The notes under the pieces are model-generated. The model did no database searches. It was given only the letters and a program-made list of their open reading frames with translations, and was not told the DNA's origin. A stretch of DNA of 64,000 nt from Amylibacter sp. IMCC11727. GTDB taxonomy: Bacteria > Pseudomonadota > Alphaproteobacteria > Rhodobacterales > Rhodobacteraceae. The DNA lies in assembly GCF_029854195.1 (NCBI RefSeq), contig NZ_CP122960.1:3388936-3452935 (forward strand), written 5' to 3'. The position numbers and the translations under genes were made by a program. Positions 1 to 7,457 of the stretch are shown piece after piece (the first letter of the stretch is position 1; every line of letters starts with the position of its first letter).

Positions 1-114
1 CATTTTGGCAGCCAAAGACGACGCCACCGAAGACGATATCGATGCTTTCGTCTTTTTGGACTTAAACACCTTTTTGGGCGCCACCAAAGGGCGTCGTTTT
101 CCGTTTTGTGCCAT
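1..114 (-). CDS. Partial hypothetical protein (N-terminal 38 residues)
   Basis: An ATG on the minus strand at 114 opens a frame that runs to the window edge without a stop. The visible N-terminus begins MAQNGKRRPLVAPKK and is rich in lysine and serine, with no recognisable domain. No strong Shine-Dalgarno precedes it, only a GAGCGG-like stretch. It is divergent from glnK. I do not recognise the family; it could be a spurious frame, so confidence is low. Confidence 0.4.
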   Translation of the reverse strand, partial: MAQNGKRRPLVAPKKVFKSKKTKASISSSVASSLAAKM

Positions 115-176
115 AACCGCTCGTGCCTGTTTTAGGTCGTTATCCCTAAGATAGTCTTTCTGCACAGGTTTGTGGA

Positions 177-191
177 GTGCTAGGAAAGCAC
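177..191. repeat. Short palindrome upstream of glnK
   Basis: GTGCT, five bases, AGCAC: a perfect 5-bp inverted repeat in the 254-bp gap upstream of glnK. The arm order (GTGC before GCAC) is the reverse of the NtrC consensus, so it is not called an NtrC site. It could be an operator for glnK-amtB or chance. Confidence 0.3.
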
Positions 192-368
192 GATTGTCAG
201 AATCTTTTCTGCATATTTTTTGTACATTTTTTATTCAATGATCATTTTTTAATCAAAAACAGGTTTTTCTGCGCCGCAGCAATCACCAGACATTGCTCCA
301 CACCACCGATTCTTTGTTGCTTAACGCATCTGCGGGCAAAACGTCCCGAACAGCAATCAGAGGACAGA

Positions 369-707
369 ATGAAGCTAATCATCGCAACAATTAAACCCTT
401 TAAGCTGGAAGAGGTACGAACCGCGCTCACCGACATCGGCGTCAAAGGCATGATGGTCACCGAAATCAAAGGCTACGGCGTGCAATCAGGCCACACCGAA
501 ATCTATCGCGGTGCGGAATACGACATCAACTATGTTCCAAAGGTCAAATTGGAAATCGTCGTCACCAGCGACATGGTGGACCAAGCCGTCGCCGCAATCG
601 AAGACGGCGCAAAGACTGGCAAAATTGGCGATGGCAAAATTTTCGTTCTCGACGTGCAACAGGCAATCCGCGTACGCACAGGTGAATCTGGCGATGACGC
701 AATCTAA
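369..707 (+). CDS. glnK: Nitrogen regulatory PII protein GlnK
   Basis: A 112-residue PII signalling protein, the usual family length. It senses 2-oxoglutarate and ATP/ADP, and in its non-uridylylated form plugs the AmtB channel. The T-loop with the uridylylation target Tyr51 is intact (GHTEIYRGAEY), and the family C-terminal stretch VRTGESGDDAI is present. The ATG at 369 follows an AGAGGACAG Shine-Dalgarno; upstream in-frame starts would add an unlikely extension. It sits 28 bp before amtB, the classic glnK-amtB pair. The pairing with amtB favours GlnK over GlnB. Expression under nitrogen limitation is expected from the family; I saw no clear sigma-54 promoter. Confidence 0.95.
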   Translation: MKLIIATIKPFKLEEVRTALTDIGVKGMMVTEIKGYGVQSGHTEIYRGAEYDINYVPKVKLEIVVTSDMVDQAVAAIEDGAKTGKIGDGKIFVLDVQQAIRVRTGESGDDAI

Positions 708-735
708 AGAAACAGCAAACTTCCAAGGACATACA

Positions 736-2058
736 ATGACACCTTATCTCAAAAAACTCCTCCTTGTGGCTGGTCTTACGGCACTCCCCGCAGTCGCCTT
801 TGCACAAGACACTCCAACGGGCGTCTCTGCCGAGGTCAGCTTCATCCTCACAACGCTTCTGTTCTTGATCGGCGGTTTTCTCGTCTTCTTCATGGCTGCA
901 GGGTTCGCCATGCTCGAAGCAGGGCTCGTGCGCTCCAAAAACGTCACCATGCAGCTCACCAAAAACATGGGTCTCTTTGGGCTGGCGTGCGTGTTTTACT
1001 ATCTTATCGGTTTTAAGCTTATGTACCCTGGCGAAGCATGGTTCATCACGGGCATCTTGGGAACGCTCAGTTCAACCACTCTTGAACCCGTTGGTCTGGC
1101 CGCTGCCGATGCAGATTTGTCCTACGCCTCTGTTGGTTCAGATTTCTTCTTTCAGTTGATGTTCTGTGCGGCCACGGCATCTATTGTGTCGGGCGTATTG
1201 GCAGAACGTATCAAACTCTGGCCGTTCCTGATCTTTGTCGTTCTCCTGACGGCGGTGATCTACCCGATCCAAGCCTCTTGGAAATGGGGCGGTGGTTTCT
1301 TAGAGGCCGCAAATTTTCAAGATTTCGCAGGCTCTACCATCGTCCATTCCGTTGGCGGCTGGGCAGCCTTGACGGGTGCGATCATACTTGGCCCACGCAT
1401 CGGAAAATACAAAAACGGCCGTGTCACACCCTTCCTTGGCTCCAACTTGCCAATGGCCACACTGGGCACGTTCATTCTGTGGCTCGGTTGGTTCGGCTTT
1501 AATGGCGGATCCCAACTTGCCATGGGCACAGTGGGCGATATCGCTGACATCTCGCGCATCTTTGTGAACACCAACGCAGCCGCCGCAGGGGGCGTGGTCG
1601 CGGCTCTATTCTTGACCCAACTGCTCTATAAAAAGCCAGACCTCACCATGATCCTGAACGGCGCATTGGCGGGCCTCGTGTCGATCACGGCTGAACCGCT
1701 GACACCTTCCATCGGCGCGGCCACGCTGATCGGTGCTGTGGGCGGCGTTATCGTGGTAATCACCGTTCCCCTGCTTGATAGATTCCGCATCGACGATGTG
1801 GTTGGCGCGATTCCTGTCCACTTGGTTGCAGGCATCTGGGGCACAATCGCGGTGGTCTTTACCAACTCTGCCGCAAGCCTTGGGGCACAGCTTTTCGGAA
1901 TCCTGTCTGTCGCAGTGTTCGTGATCATCACCTCCACCGTGGTGTGGCTGTTCCTCAAACTCATCCTCGGCATCCGCGTCGATGAGGAAACCGAAATCAA
2001 CGGGCTCGACATGGCGGAACTCGGCATGGACGCCTACCCCGAGTTTTCCAAAACCTAA
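736..2058 (+). CDS. amtB: Ammonium transporter AmtB
   Basis: A 440-residue ammonium channel of the Amt/Mep/Rh family in the inner membrane. The N-terminus carries a cleavable signal peptide (about residues 1-23, ending AFAQ), followed by eleven hydrophobic segments. The twin pore histidines appear in the contexts STIVHSVGGW and VHLVAGIWG. The ATG at 736 follows an AAGGA at 725-729, and earlier in-frame starts lie inside glnK. Cotranscribed with glnK, whose product gates it. A rho-independent terminator follows at 2100. Confidence 0.96.
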   Translation: MTPYLKKLLLVAGLTALPAVAFAQDTPTGVSAEVSFILTTLLFLIGGFLVFFMAAGFAMLEAGLVRSKNVTMQLTKNMGLFGLACVFYYLIGFKLMYPGEAWFITGILGTLSSTTLEPVGLAAADADLSYASVGSDFFFQLMFCAATASIVSGVLAERIKLWPFLIFVVLLTAVIYPIQASWKWGGGFLEAANFQDFAGSTIVHSVGGWAALTGAIILGPRIGKYKNGRVTPFLGSNLPMATLGTFILWLGWFGFNGGSQLAMGTVGDIADISRIFVNTNAAAAGGVVAALFLTQLLYKKPDLTMILNGALAGLVSITAEPLTPSIGAATLIGAVGGVIVVITVPLLDRFRIDDVVGAIPVHLVAGIWGTIAVVFTNSAASLGAQLFGILSVAVFVIITSTVVWLFLKLILGIRVDEETEINGLDMAELGMDAYPEFSKT

Positions 2059-2099
2059 ACCACGCAATCCCCATGGGGCGGTCCGCTGCCCCAACTCTG

Positions 2100-2131
2100 G
2101 CCGAGCCTCCCCTACAGAGGCTCGGCTTTTT
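2100..2131 (+). terminator. Rho-independent terminator of glnK-amtB
   Basis: A perfect 10-bp stem (GCCGAGCCTC with GAGGCTCGGC), a 7-base loop and a run of five T. It lies 41 bp after the amtB stop. Confidence 0.9.
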
Positions 2132-2219
2132 ATGCACCAAATCCGCCAAACGCAGGTCGCAAACAGCATTGATCCAAACCCATCCGTCATGCTTCATACC
2201 TCTAACTCAGGAGGACACT

Positions 2220-2975
2220 ATGGCCATCGCACAACTTCACCCGAACATGGATCACTGGAACGAACGCGTCGATCTCGCCGCCGCCTTTCGTTGGACAGAA
2301 CGCCTGAACTTTCACGAAGCCGTTGCCAACCATTTCTCCTTTGCAGTGAACGATGATGGCACACAGTTCCTGATGAACCCAAACCAAATGCACTTCGCAC
2401 GGATCAAAGCATCCGATCTGCTCTTGCTTGATGCCAACGATCCGAACGTTCTGGAAAAACCGGGTGCACCCGATCCCACAGCGTGGGGCCTGCACGGCTC
2501 GCTGCACCGCCTCTGCCCCCACGCCCGCTGCGCCATGCACGTGCATTCCATCCACGCCACCGTTCTGGCCTGCCTTGCCGACAGCACCCTGCCTCCCATC
2601 GACCAAAACACCGCCACTTTCTACAACCGCATCGTGGTGGACGACCAATTCGGCGGCCTCGCGTTTGAAGAAGAAGGCATGCGCTGCGCCCAGCTCTTCA
2701 CCGATCCCAAAGTCAAAGTCATGGTCATGGGCAACCACGGCGTGATGATTATCGGCGACAGCGTCGCTGACACCTTCAACCGCCTTTACTATTTCGAACG
2801 CGCCGCAGAAACCTACATCCGCGCGCTGCAAACAGGCAAAGAGCTGCGCGTGCTGTCCGACGCTATCGCAGAAAAAACCGCGCAAGAGCTGGAAGATTAT
2901 CCAGGCCAAGCCGAACGCCACCTATCCGAACTCAAAGCCATCCTCGACGAGGAAGGCTCGAACTATGCGAGCTGA
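2220..2975 (+). CDS. Class II aldolase/adducin family protein
   Basis: A 251-residue protein of the class II aldolase/adducin fold, which includes fuculose- and ribulose-phosphate aldolases and uncharacterised members. Zinc-ligand histidines are visible as MHVHSIHA (about residues 105-112), and a further one lies in the conserved GNHGVMIIG block. The start follows a strong AGGAGG at 2209-2214. It ends 2 bp before a sterol-desaturase-type gene, so the two are probably cotranscribed. The substrate cannot be told from sequence, since many members of this subfamily are annotated only to family level. Confidence 0.85.
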   Translation: MAIAQLHPNMDHWNERVDLAAAFRWTERLNFHEAVANHFSFAVNDDGTQFLMNPNQMHFARIKASDLLLLDANDPNVLEKPGAPDPTAWGLHGSLHRLCPHARCAMHVHSIHATVLACLADSTLPPIDQNTATFYNRIVVDDQFGGLAFEEEGMRCAQLFTDPKVKVMVMGNHGVMIIGDSVADTFNRLYYFERAAETYIRALQTGKELRVLSDAIAEKTAQELEDYPGQAERHLSELKAILDEEGSNYAS

Positions 2976-2977
2976 CG

Positions 2978-3949
2978 ATGGCGCAGAACAAAGACTGGAA
3001 CTATCACCCAGACCTGCCGCTTGCCGATAAATCCATCTGGCAATGGCCACCCAGCCCACGTTCCATCGGCGGCTATTTCGCCCGCAATTGGCTCCGTCTA
3101 TCCGAATTCATGATCCTTTTCCTGATGGGCCTGTTCTGCTGGTTCTTCCTTTACCCATCCCTAGATACCACCAAAACCTTCGCCATCGGCTGGATCGCCC
3201 AAATCTGGATCGTGAACATGGGCGTCATGCTGGTGTCTGCTGGCGGGTTGCATTGGTATTTCTACACCCGCAAAGCCCAAGCCAAGACGCTCAAGTTCTC
3301 GCATCGCGATATGATGCGGGAAAACCGAACCTTCAAATTCGGCGACCAAGTCAAAGACAACATGTTCTGGTCCCTCACCAGCGGCGTTGCCCAAATCACA
3401 GTGTTTCAAGCAGTCTCTTTCTGGCTCATGGCCAACGGCTATGTCCCAACCATCACTTTCACCAGTAACCCAATCCTGTTCATCGCGATCATTCTCGCGT
3501 TGCCCATCTGGTCCGCTTTCCACTTCTACTGGGTCCACCGTTTTCTGCACGTCCCGTTCATGTACACCCGCGTTCATTCACTGCATCACCGCAACATCAA
3601 CATCGGCCCGTGGTCAGGGTTTTCGATGCACCCCGTTGAACACTTTTTCTACATTACATCGCTGTGCATTCACTGGATTGTGCCAAGCAGTCCCATCCAC
3701 ATCGCCTTTCATGTTATGTACCTCGCCCCAGGGGCGGCCATGACCCACACCGGCTATGAGTCCCTGCTCGTGAAAGACAAACGCCAATTGGAACTCGGCA
3801 CATTCTACCACACGCTCCACCACCGTTATTATGAATGCAACTACGGCAACCAAGAAATGCCATGGGACCGCTGGTTCGGCTCCTTTCACAACGGCACCGA
3901 AGAAAGCACCCGCGAAACACGGGATCGCAAGAAACGGATGTATCAATAA
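2978..3949 (+). CDS. Sterol desaturase / fatty acid hydroxylase superfamily membrane enzyme (copy 1)
   Basis: A 323-residue integral membrane di-iron oxygenase. The histidine clusters of the superfamily are present: HRFLH, HSLHH and HTLHH, with an additional HPVEH. Several hydrophobic segments precede and separate them (about residues 30-55, 70-90, 140-195). Members hydroxylate or desaturate lipids such as sterols, carotenoids and fatty acids. It starts 2 bp after the aldolase stop with no strong Shine-Dalgarno, suggesting translational coupling. It is clearly homologous along its whole length to the next gene, so the pair is a tandem duplication. The substrate is not known. Confidence 0.88.
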   Translation: MAQNKDWNYHPDLPLADKSIWQWPPSPRSIGGYFARNWLRLSEFMILFLMGLFCWFFLYPSLDTTKTFAIGWIAQIWIVNMGVMLVSAGGLHWYFYTRKAQAKTLKFSHRDMMRENRTFKFGDQVKDNMFWSLTSGVAQITVFQAVSFWLMANGYVPTITFTSNPILFIAIILALPIWSAFHFYWVHRFLHVPFMYTRVHSLHHRNINIGPWSGFSMHPVEHFFYITSLCIHWIVPSSPIHIAFHVMYLAPGAAMTHTGYESLLVKDKRQLELGTFYHTLHHRYYECNYGNQEMPWDRWFGSFHNGTEESTRETRDRKKRMYQ

Positions 3950-4109
3950 ACGCAACACTGTCCCTGACCTGATCGGGGACATCAGACTATGAACATTGAA
4001 GCACCATAAAATTGTAGAAAGCGTTTCGGTTTTCACGAAAAAAACCCTTCTTCTTGCATGATATATCCATTCCGCGTTTCATGAACGCAACTGCGAAAAG
4101 GACACCAAA

Positions 4110-5087
4110 ATGACCACCCGCCAAGAATGGAACCATCTGCCCGAAACCCCAATCCAAGTGTCCCCCCTTTGGCAATGGCCCCCCAAACCCTACGCCGCCT
4201 TTCGCTGGTACTTCGACAGCTGGTTTTTCATCACTGTCAACCTCACCATCGTTGCCTTAGCCGTTGCTTCCTATTACTTCGCCAGCCCCACACTCGAACA
4301 AACCGCAACCTTCCAACTGTGGTGGATGGCCCTCATCTGGGTCCGTAACGCGGCAATCGTCACATTGCTCGCTGGAACGCTCCATCTGTGGTTCCATAAA
4401 TACGCCATGCAGGACACGGATCTAAAATACGATCCGCGCCCCTTCCCACGCAATGGTCGCATGTTCACCCTATCAAGCCAGATGAAAGACAACATCATCT
4501 GGACCATCGGCAGCGGCGTTACCATCTGGTCCGCGTTTGAAATCCTGTTCTGGTGGTCCATGGCTAACGGTTATGCCCGCACCATCACGTTTGAAACCAA
4601 CCCCATCTGGTTCATCGCCATCTTCTTCCTCATCCCAATTTGGGAGAGCTTTTATTTCTACTGGATGCACCGGGGCCTGCACACCAAAGTCATGTACCGC
4701 TTTCACGCCCTGCATCACCGCAACACAGATATCGGCCCATGGTCTGGCATGTCGATGCACCCCGTCGAACACTTTTTCTATTTCGGCTCGGTGCTCACTC
4801 ACTTCGCCATCGCCAGCCATCCCGTCCACGTCATATTCCACCTGATGTTCTACGGCCTCTTGGCGATCACCACGCACACAGGGTTCGAAGGCGTCCTTTT
4901 CCGCAACAAAAAGCGCCTGCACTTGGGCAACTTCCACCACCAAATCCACCACCGCTATTTCGAATGCAACTATGGCAATCTGGACGTGCCGTGGGACAAA
5001 CTGTTCGGCAGCTGGCACGACGGCACACCCGCAGGCAAAGAGGCGATGAAACAGCGGCTGAAAGACCGCTCCGCCATGCGAAAATAA
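4110..5087 (+). CDS. Sterol desaturase / fatty acid hydroxylase superfamily membrane enzyme (copy 2)
   Basis: A 325-residue paralogue of the preceding gene with the same architecture and histidine boxes (HRGLH, HALHH, HQIHH, HPVEH). The N-terminal WQWPP and the C-terminal CNYGN...PWD blocks are shared by both copies. It has its own AAAGGAC Shine-Dalgarno and is separated from copy 1 by 160 bp that include a short TGTCCC/GGGACA hairpin, so it may have a separate promoter. Its stop directly abuts the stop of the convergent regulator. Substrate unknown; differing substrates or regiochemistry for the two copies is a guess. Confidence 0.88.
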   Translation: MTTRQEWNHLPETPIQVSPLWQWPPKPYAAFRWYFDSWFFITVNLTIVALAVASYYFASPTLEQTATFQLWWMALIWVRNAAIVTLLAGTLHLWFHKYAMQDTDLKYDPRPFPRNGRMFTLSSQMKDNIIWTIGSGVTIWSAFEILFWWSMANGYARTITFETNPIWFIAIFFLIPIWESFYFYWMHRGLHTKVMYRFHALHHRNTDIGPWSGMSMHPVEHFFYFGSVLTHFAIASHPVHVIFHLMFYGLLAITTHTGFEGVLFRNKKRLHLGNFHHQIHHRYFECNYGNLDVPWDKLFGSWHDGTPAGKEAMKQRLKDRSAMRK

Positions 5088-6011
5088 CTACCCGCGCAAC
5101 GCGCGCGGGCTGGTCCCGAACTCCACCTGAAAAGCCCGCGTTAAGGCGGTGGCATCCTGATATCCACAGCGCACCGAAATCTCGGCCACACTCAGCGTGG
5201 TTTCCAACACCAATTTACGGGCCAAAACCATCCGCTGTCGGCGATACACTTGCCGCGGCGTTGCCCCCAACGCCGCTTTCATCCGCCCTTCCAATGCCTT
5301 TTGCGACAGGCCCACATGCCGCGCCAAATCTGCAATCGCCAGTGGCGTTTCGAGATGCGCCTGCATCACTGAAATCGCCTGCGCAACGGGCCGATCCTTG
5401 GGCGCAACCCCGTCGCGCCCCCCAGACATAAACAGCGTACGCACATCTTGGCGCAAGGCCTCGCCTTTCAAATCAGCAATTAGCTCCACCACCAAATCAA
5501 ACGCCGCCATGCCCCCCGTACAGGTGATGCGATCCCCATCCATCACATGACGCTCTCGCACCACATCCACATCAGGAAACGCCTCGGCAAAGGCGTCTAA
5601 CTCTTCCCAATGAATGGTCGCACGCCGCTGATCCAACAGCCCTGCCGCCGCCATCAACCACGCGCCCGTATCAAACCCGACAATCGCGCCGTATCGCTGC
5701 GCCGCCATGCGCAACCCCGCCCAAGACAGCGTGTCAGAATGCGCCCGATACCCATAACTCGGCATCACAAACAACAAATCCCCCGAATGCTGAAACAACC
5801 GCCCACTGGCCGCGATTTCCATCCCGCTCGAACTTTTCACAGGCGCGCCATCCATCGACAAGAACGCCCATTCAAAAACAGAGCTCCCCGTCAAATCATT
5901 GGCTGCGCGCAACGGTTCCACTGCATTCGCAAGGCAGTGGTTCGAAAACTGGTCGAACAACAAAACCCCAACACGCACGGTTCCCGTTTCTGATTTTTTC
6001 CAAATAGGCAT
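5088..6011 (-). CDS. GlxA-type transcriptional regulator (DJ-1/PfpI plus AraC HTH)
   Basis: About 307 residues: an N-terminal DJ-1/PfpI (GATase1-like) sensor half and a C-terminal AraC-type double helix-turn-helix (about residues 205-300, with ISVRCGYQDATALTRAFQ). Regulators with this layout (CdhR, GbdR, SouR) control carnitine, betaine and sarcosine catabolism in Pseudomonas. It is divergent from the acyl-CoA dehydrogenase at 6086, so it is a plausible regulator of the downstream carnitine-like genes. The ATG at 6011 is chosen; a TTG at 6032 with GAGGCGG almost touching it is the alternative and would add seven residues. Confidence 0.85.
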   Translation of the reverse strand: MPIWKKSETGTVRVGVLLFDQFSNHCLANAVEPLRAANDLTGSSVFEWAFLSMDGAPVKSSSGMEIAASGRLFQHSGDLLFVMPSYGYRAHSDTLSWAGLRMAAQRYGAIVGFDTGAWLMAAAGLLDQRRATIHWEELDAFAEAFPDVDVVRERHVMDGDRITCTGGMAAFDLVVELIADLKGEALRQDVRTLFMSGGRDGVAPKDRPVAQAISVMQAHLETPLAIADLARHVGLSQKALEGRMKAALGATPRQVYRRQRMVLARKLVLETTLSVAEISVRCGYQDATALTRAFQVEFGTSPRALRG

Positions 6012-6085
6012 GATAGCGGGATAAATCAGCAAGCCGCCTCAACACAAGCAAATTACGCTCCTTCCAAACGCAAAAGGATGTTCCC

Positions 6086-7246
6086 ATGCAATACGGCCTC
6101 ACCGAAGAACAAGAGATGATCGCCTCCACTGTGCGCAGCTTTGTGGAAAAAGAAATCTACCCCCACGAGGAATTGGTGGAACGCACAGGCGAAGTCCCCA
6201 AAGAAATCGCGGATGAAATCAAACGCAAAACGCTGGAACTCGGTTTTTACGGCTGTAATTTTCCCGAAGAAGTGGGCGGTGCGGGCCTCAACCACAAAGA
6301 ATTCGCACTTGTGGAACGGGAACTCGGGCGCGGGTCTATGGCGCTCAACCACTTTTTTGGACGCCCGCAAAACATCCTCATGGCCTGCAATCCAGAACAG
6401 CGCGAACGCTACCTGATGCCTGCCATGCGCGGCGAACGGATGGACGCATTGGCCATGACGGAACCGGGCGCAGGGTCTGATGTGCGCGGCATGAAATGTT
6501 CGGCAGTGCGCGATGGCGGGGATTGGGTGGTGAACGGCACCAAACACTTCATCTCGGGCGCAGACCACGCAGATTTTATCATCGTTTTCATCGCCACAGG
6601 CGAAGACGACACACCCAAAGGCCCGAAAAAACGCATCACAACATTCCTTGTGGATCGCGGCACACCAGGCTTCACCATCCGCGAAGGATACAAATCCGTA
6701 TCCCATCGCGGCTATAAAAACATGATCCTTGAATTTGACGATTGCCGCCTGCCTGATGCGCAGGTGCTTGGCGAAGTGGACGGTGGCTTTGCAGTGATGA
6801 ATGAATGGCTTTACGCCACCCGCATCACCGTTGCCACCATGTCCGTGGGTCGCGCACGCCGCGTGTTCGATTACGCGCTCAACTATTCCGCCGAACGGGA
6901 ACAATTCGGCCAACCCATTGCCAAATTCCAAGGGGTCAGCTTTCAACTTGCCGATATGATCACAGAAATTGACGCGGCGGATATGCTCACCCTTGCCGCA
7001 GCCGACAGGCTCGACAAAGGTCTGCCCTCAAACCGCGAGATTGCCTCAGCCAAACTCTATGCCACCGAAATGCTCGCCCGTGTCACCGACACGGCCATCC
7101 AAATCCACGGCGGTATGGGGCTGATGGACGACTACCCGCTCGAACGGTTCTGGCGCGACGCCCGCGTCGAACGCATCTGGGACGGCACATCGGAAATCCA
7201 GCGCCACATCATCAGTCGCGATCTGTTGCGGCCGCTCGGGGCATAG
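6086..7246 (+). CDS. Acyl-CoA dehydrogenase family protein (CaiA-like role possible)
   Basis: A 386-residue FAD-dependent acyl-CoA dehydrogenase with the usual N-terminal helical, middle beta and C-terminal helical domains. The flavin/substrate block AMTEPGAGSD and the C-terminal block IHGGMGLMDD are present. At the position that carries the catalytic glutamate in medium-chain enzymes (YEGT) this protein has aspartate 366 (IWDGTSEIQ). A CoA ligase and a CaiD-like hydratase follow on the same strand, which suggests oxidation of gamma-butyrobetainyl-CoA or a related CoA ester. The AAAAGGATG Shine-Dalgarno overlaps the region shared with the divergent regulator. Confidence 0.88.
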   Translation: MQYGLTEEQEMIASTVRSFVEKEIYPHEELVERTGEVPKEIADEIKRKTLELGFYGCNFPEEVGGAGLNHKEFALVERELGRGSMALNHFFGRPQNILMACNPEQRERYLMPAMRGERMDALAMTEPGAGSDVRGMKCSAVRDGGDWVVNGTKHFISGADHADFIIVFIATGEDDTPKGPKKRITTFLVDRGTPGFTIREGYKSVSHRGYKNMILEFDDCRLPDAQVLGEVDGGFAVMNEWLYATRITVATMSVGRARRVFDYALNYSAEREQFGQPIAKFQGVSFQLADMITEIDAADMLTLAAADRLDKGLPSNREIASAKLYATEMLARVTDTAIQIHGGMGLMDDYPLERFWRDARVERIWDGTSEIQRHIISRDLLRPLGA

Positions 7247-7266
7247 ATTTCATGCGCTCCGCGCGG

Positions 7267-7440
7267 GAGATATTTGAGGCCAGAAGAAACAGCGGCGGGC
7301 GGTTCAGCCCTCTGCCCCATTTCCGGCTGACAGAGGGCCTTCTCCTGGCGCGGTCATCGGCTTCCCAGCCTGTACCGCCGCACCACTTGATCCGATTCTG
7401 GTTAACAAAACCTTGCTTCTTTTGGCCAAAAATATCCTCG
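7267..7440. repeat. Inverted pair of Rhodobacterales-type intergenic repeats, plus hairpin
   Basis: The 211-bp gap between two metabolic genes holds two copies of one motif in opposite orientation: 7267-7290 (GATATTTGAGGCCAGAAG core) and 7415-7440 (CTTCTTTTGGCCAAAAATAT core). Between them, 7307-7338 forms a perfect 8-bp hairpin (GCCCTCTG with CAGAGGGC). From memory, similar motifs recur between genes in this order. They may act as transcript 3' ends or as a small dispersed repeat; the function is not known. Confidence 0.6.
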
Positions 7441-7457
7441 CCGAAGGCTAGAATACG

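Noticed and set aside
177..191. NtrC binding site upstream of glnK
   Set aside because: Half-sites are in the wrong order (GTGC before GCAC), and no sigma-54 promoter (GG/GC spaced by 10) was found near it.
1606..2190. Long open frame antisense to amtB
   Set aside because: It lies inside the well-supported amtB coding frame, shows third-position bias of the other strand and has no Shine-Dalgarno or family likeness. The same holds for the many other antisense frames, for example 2202-2921, 6053-6946 and 41382-42410.
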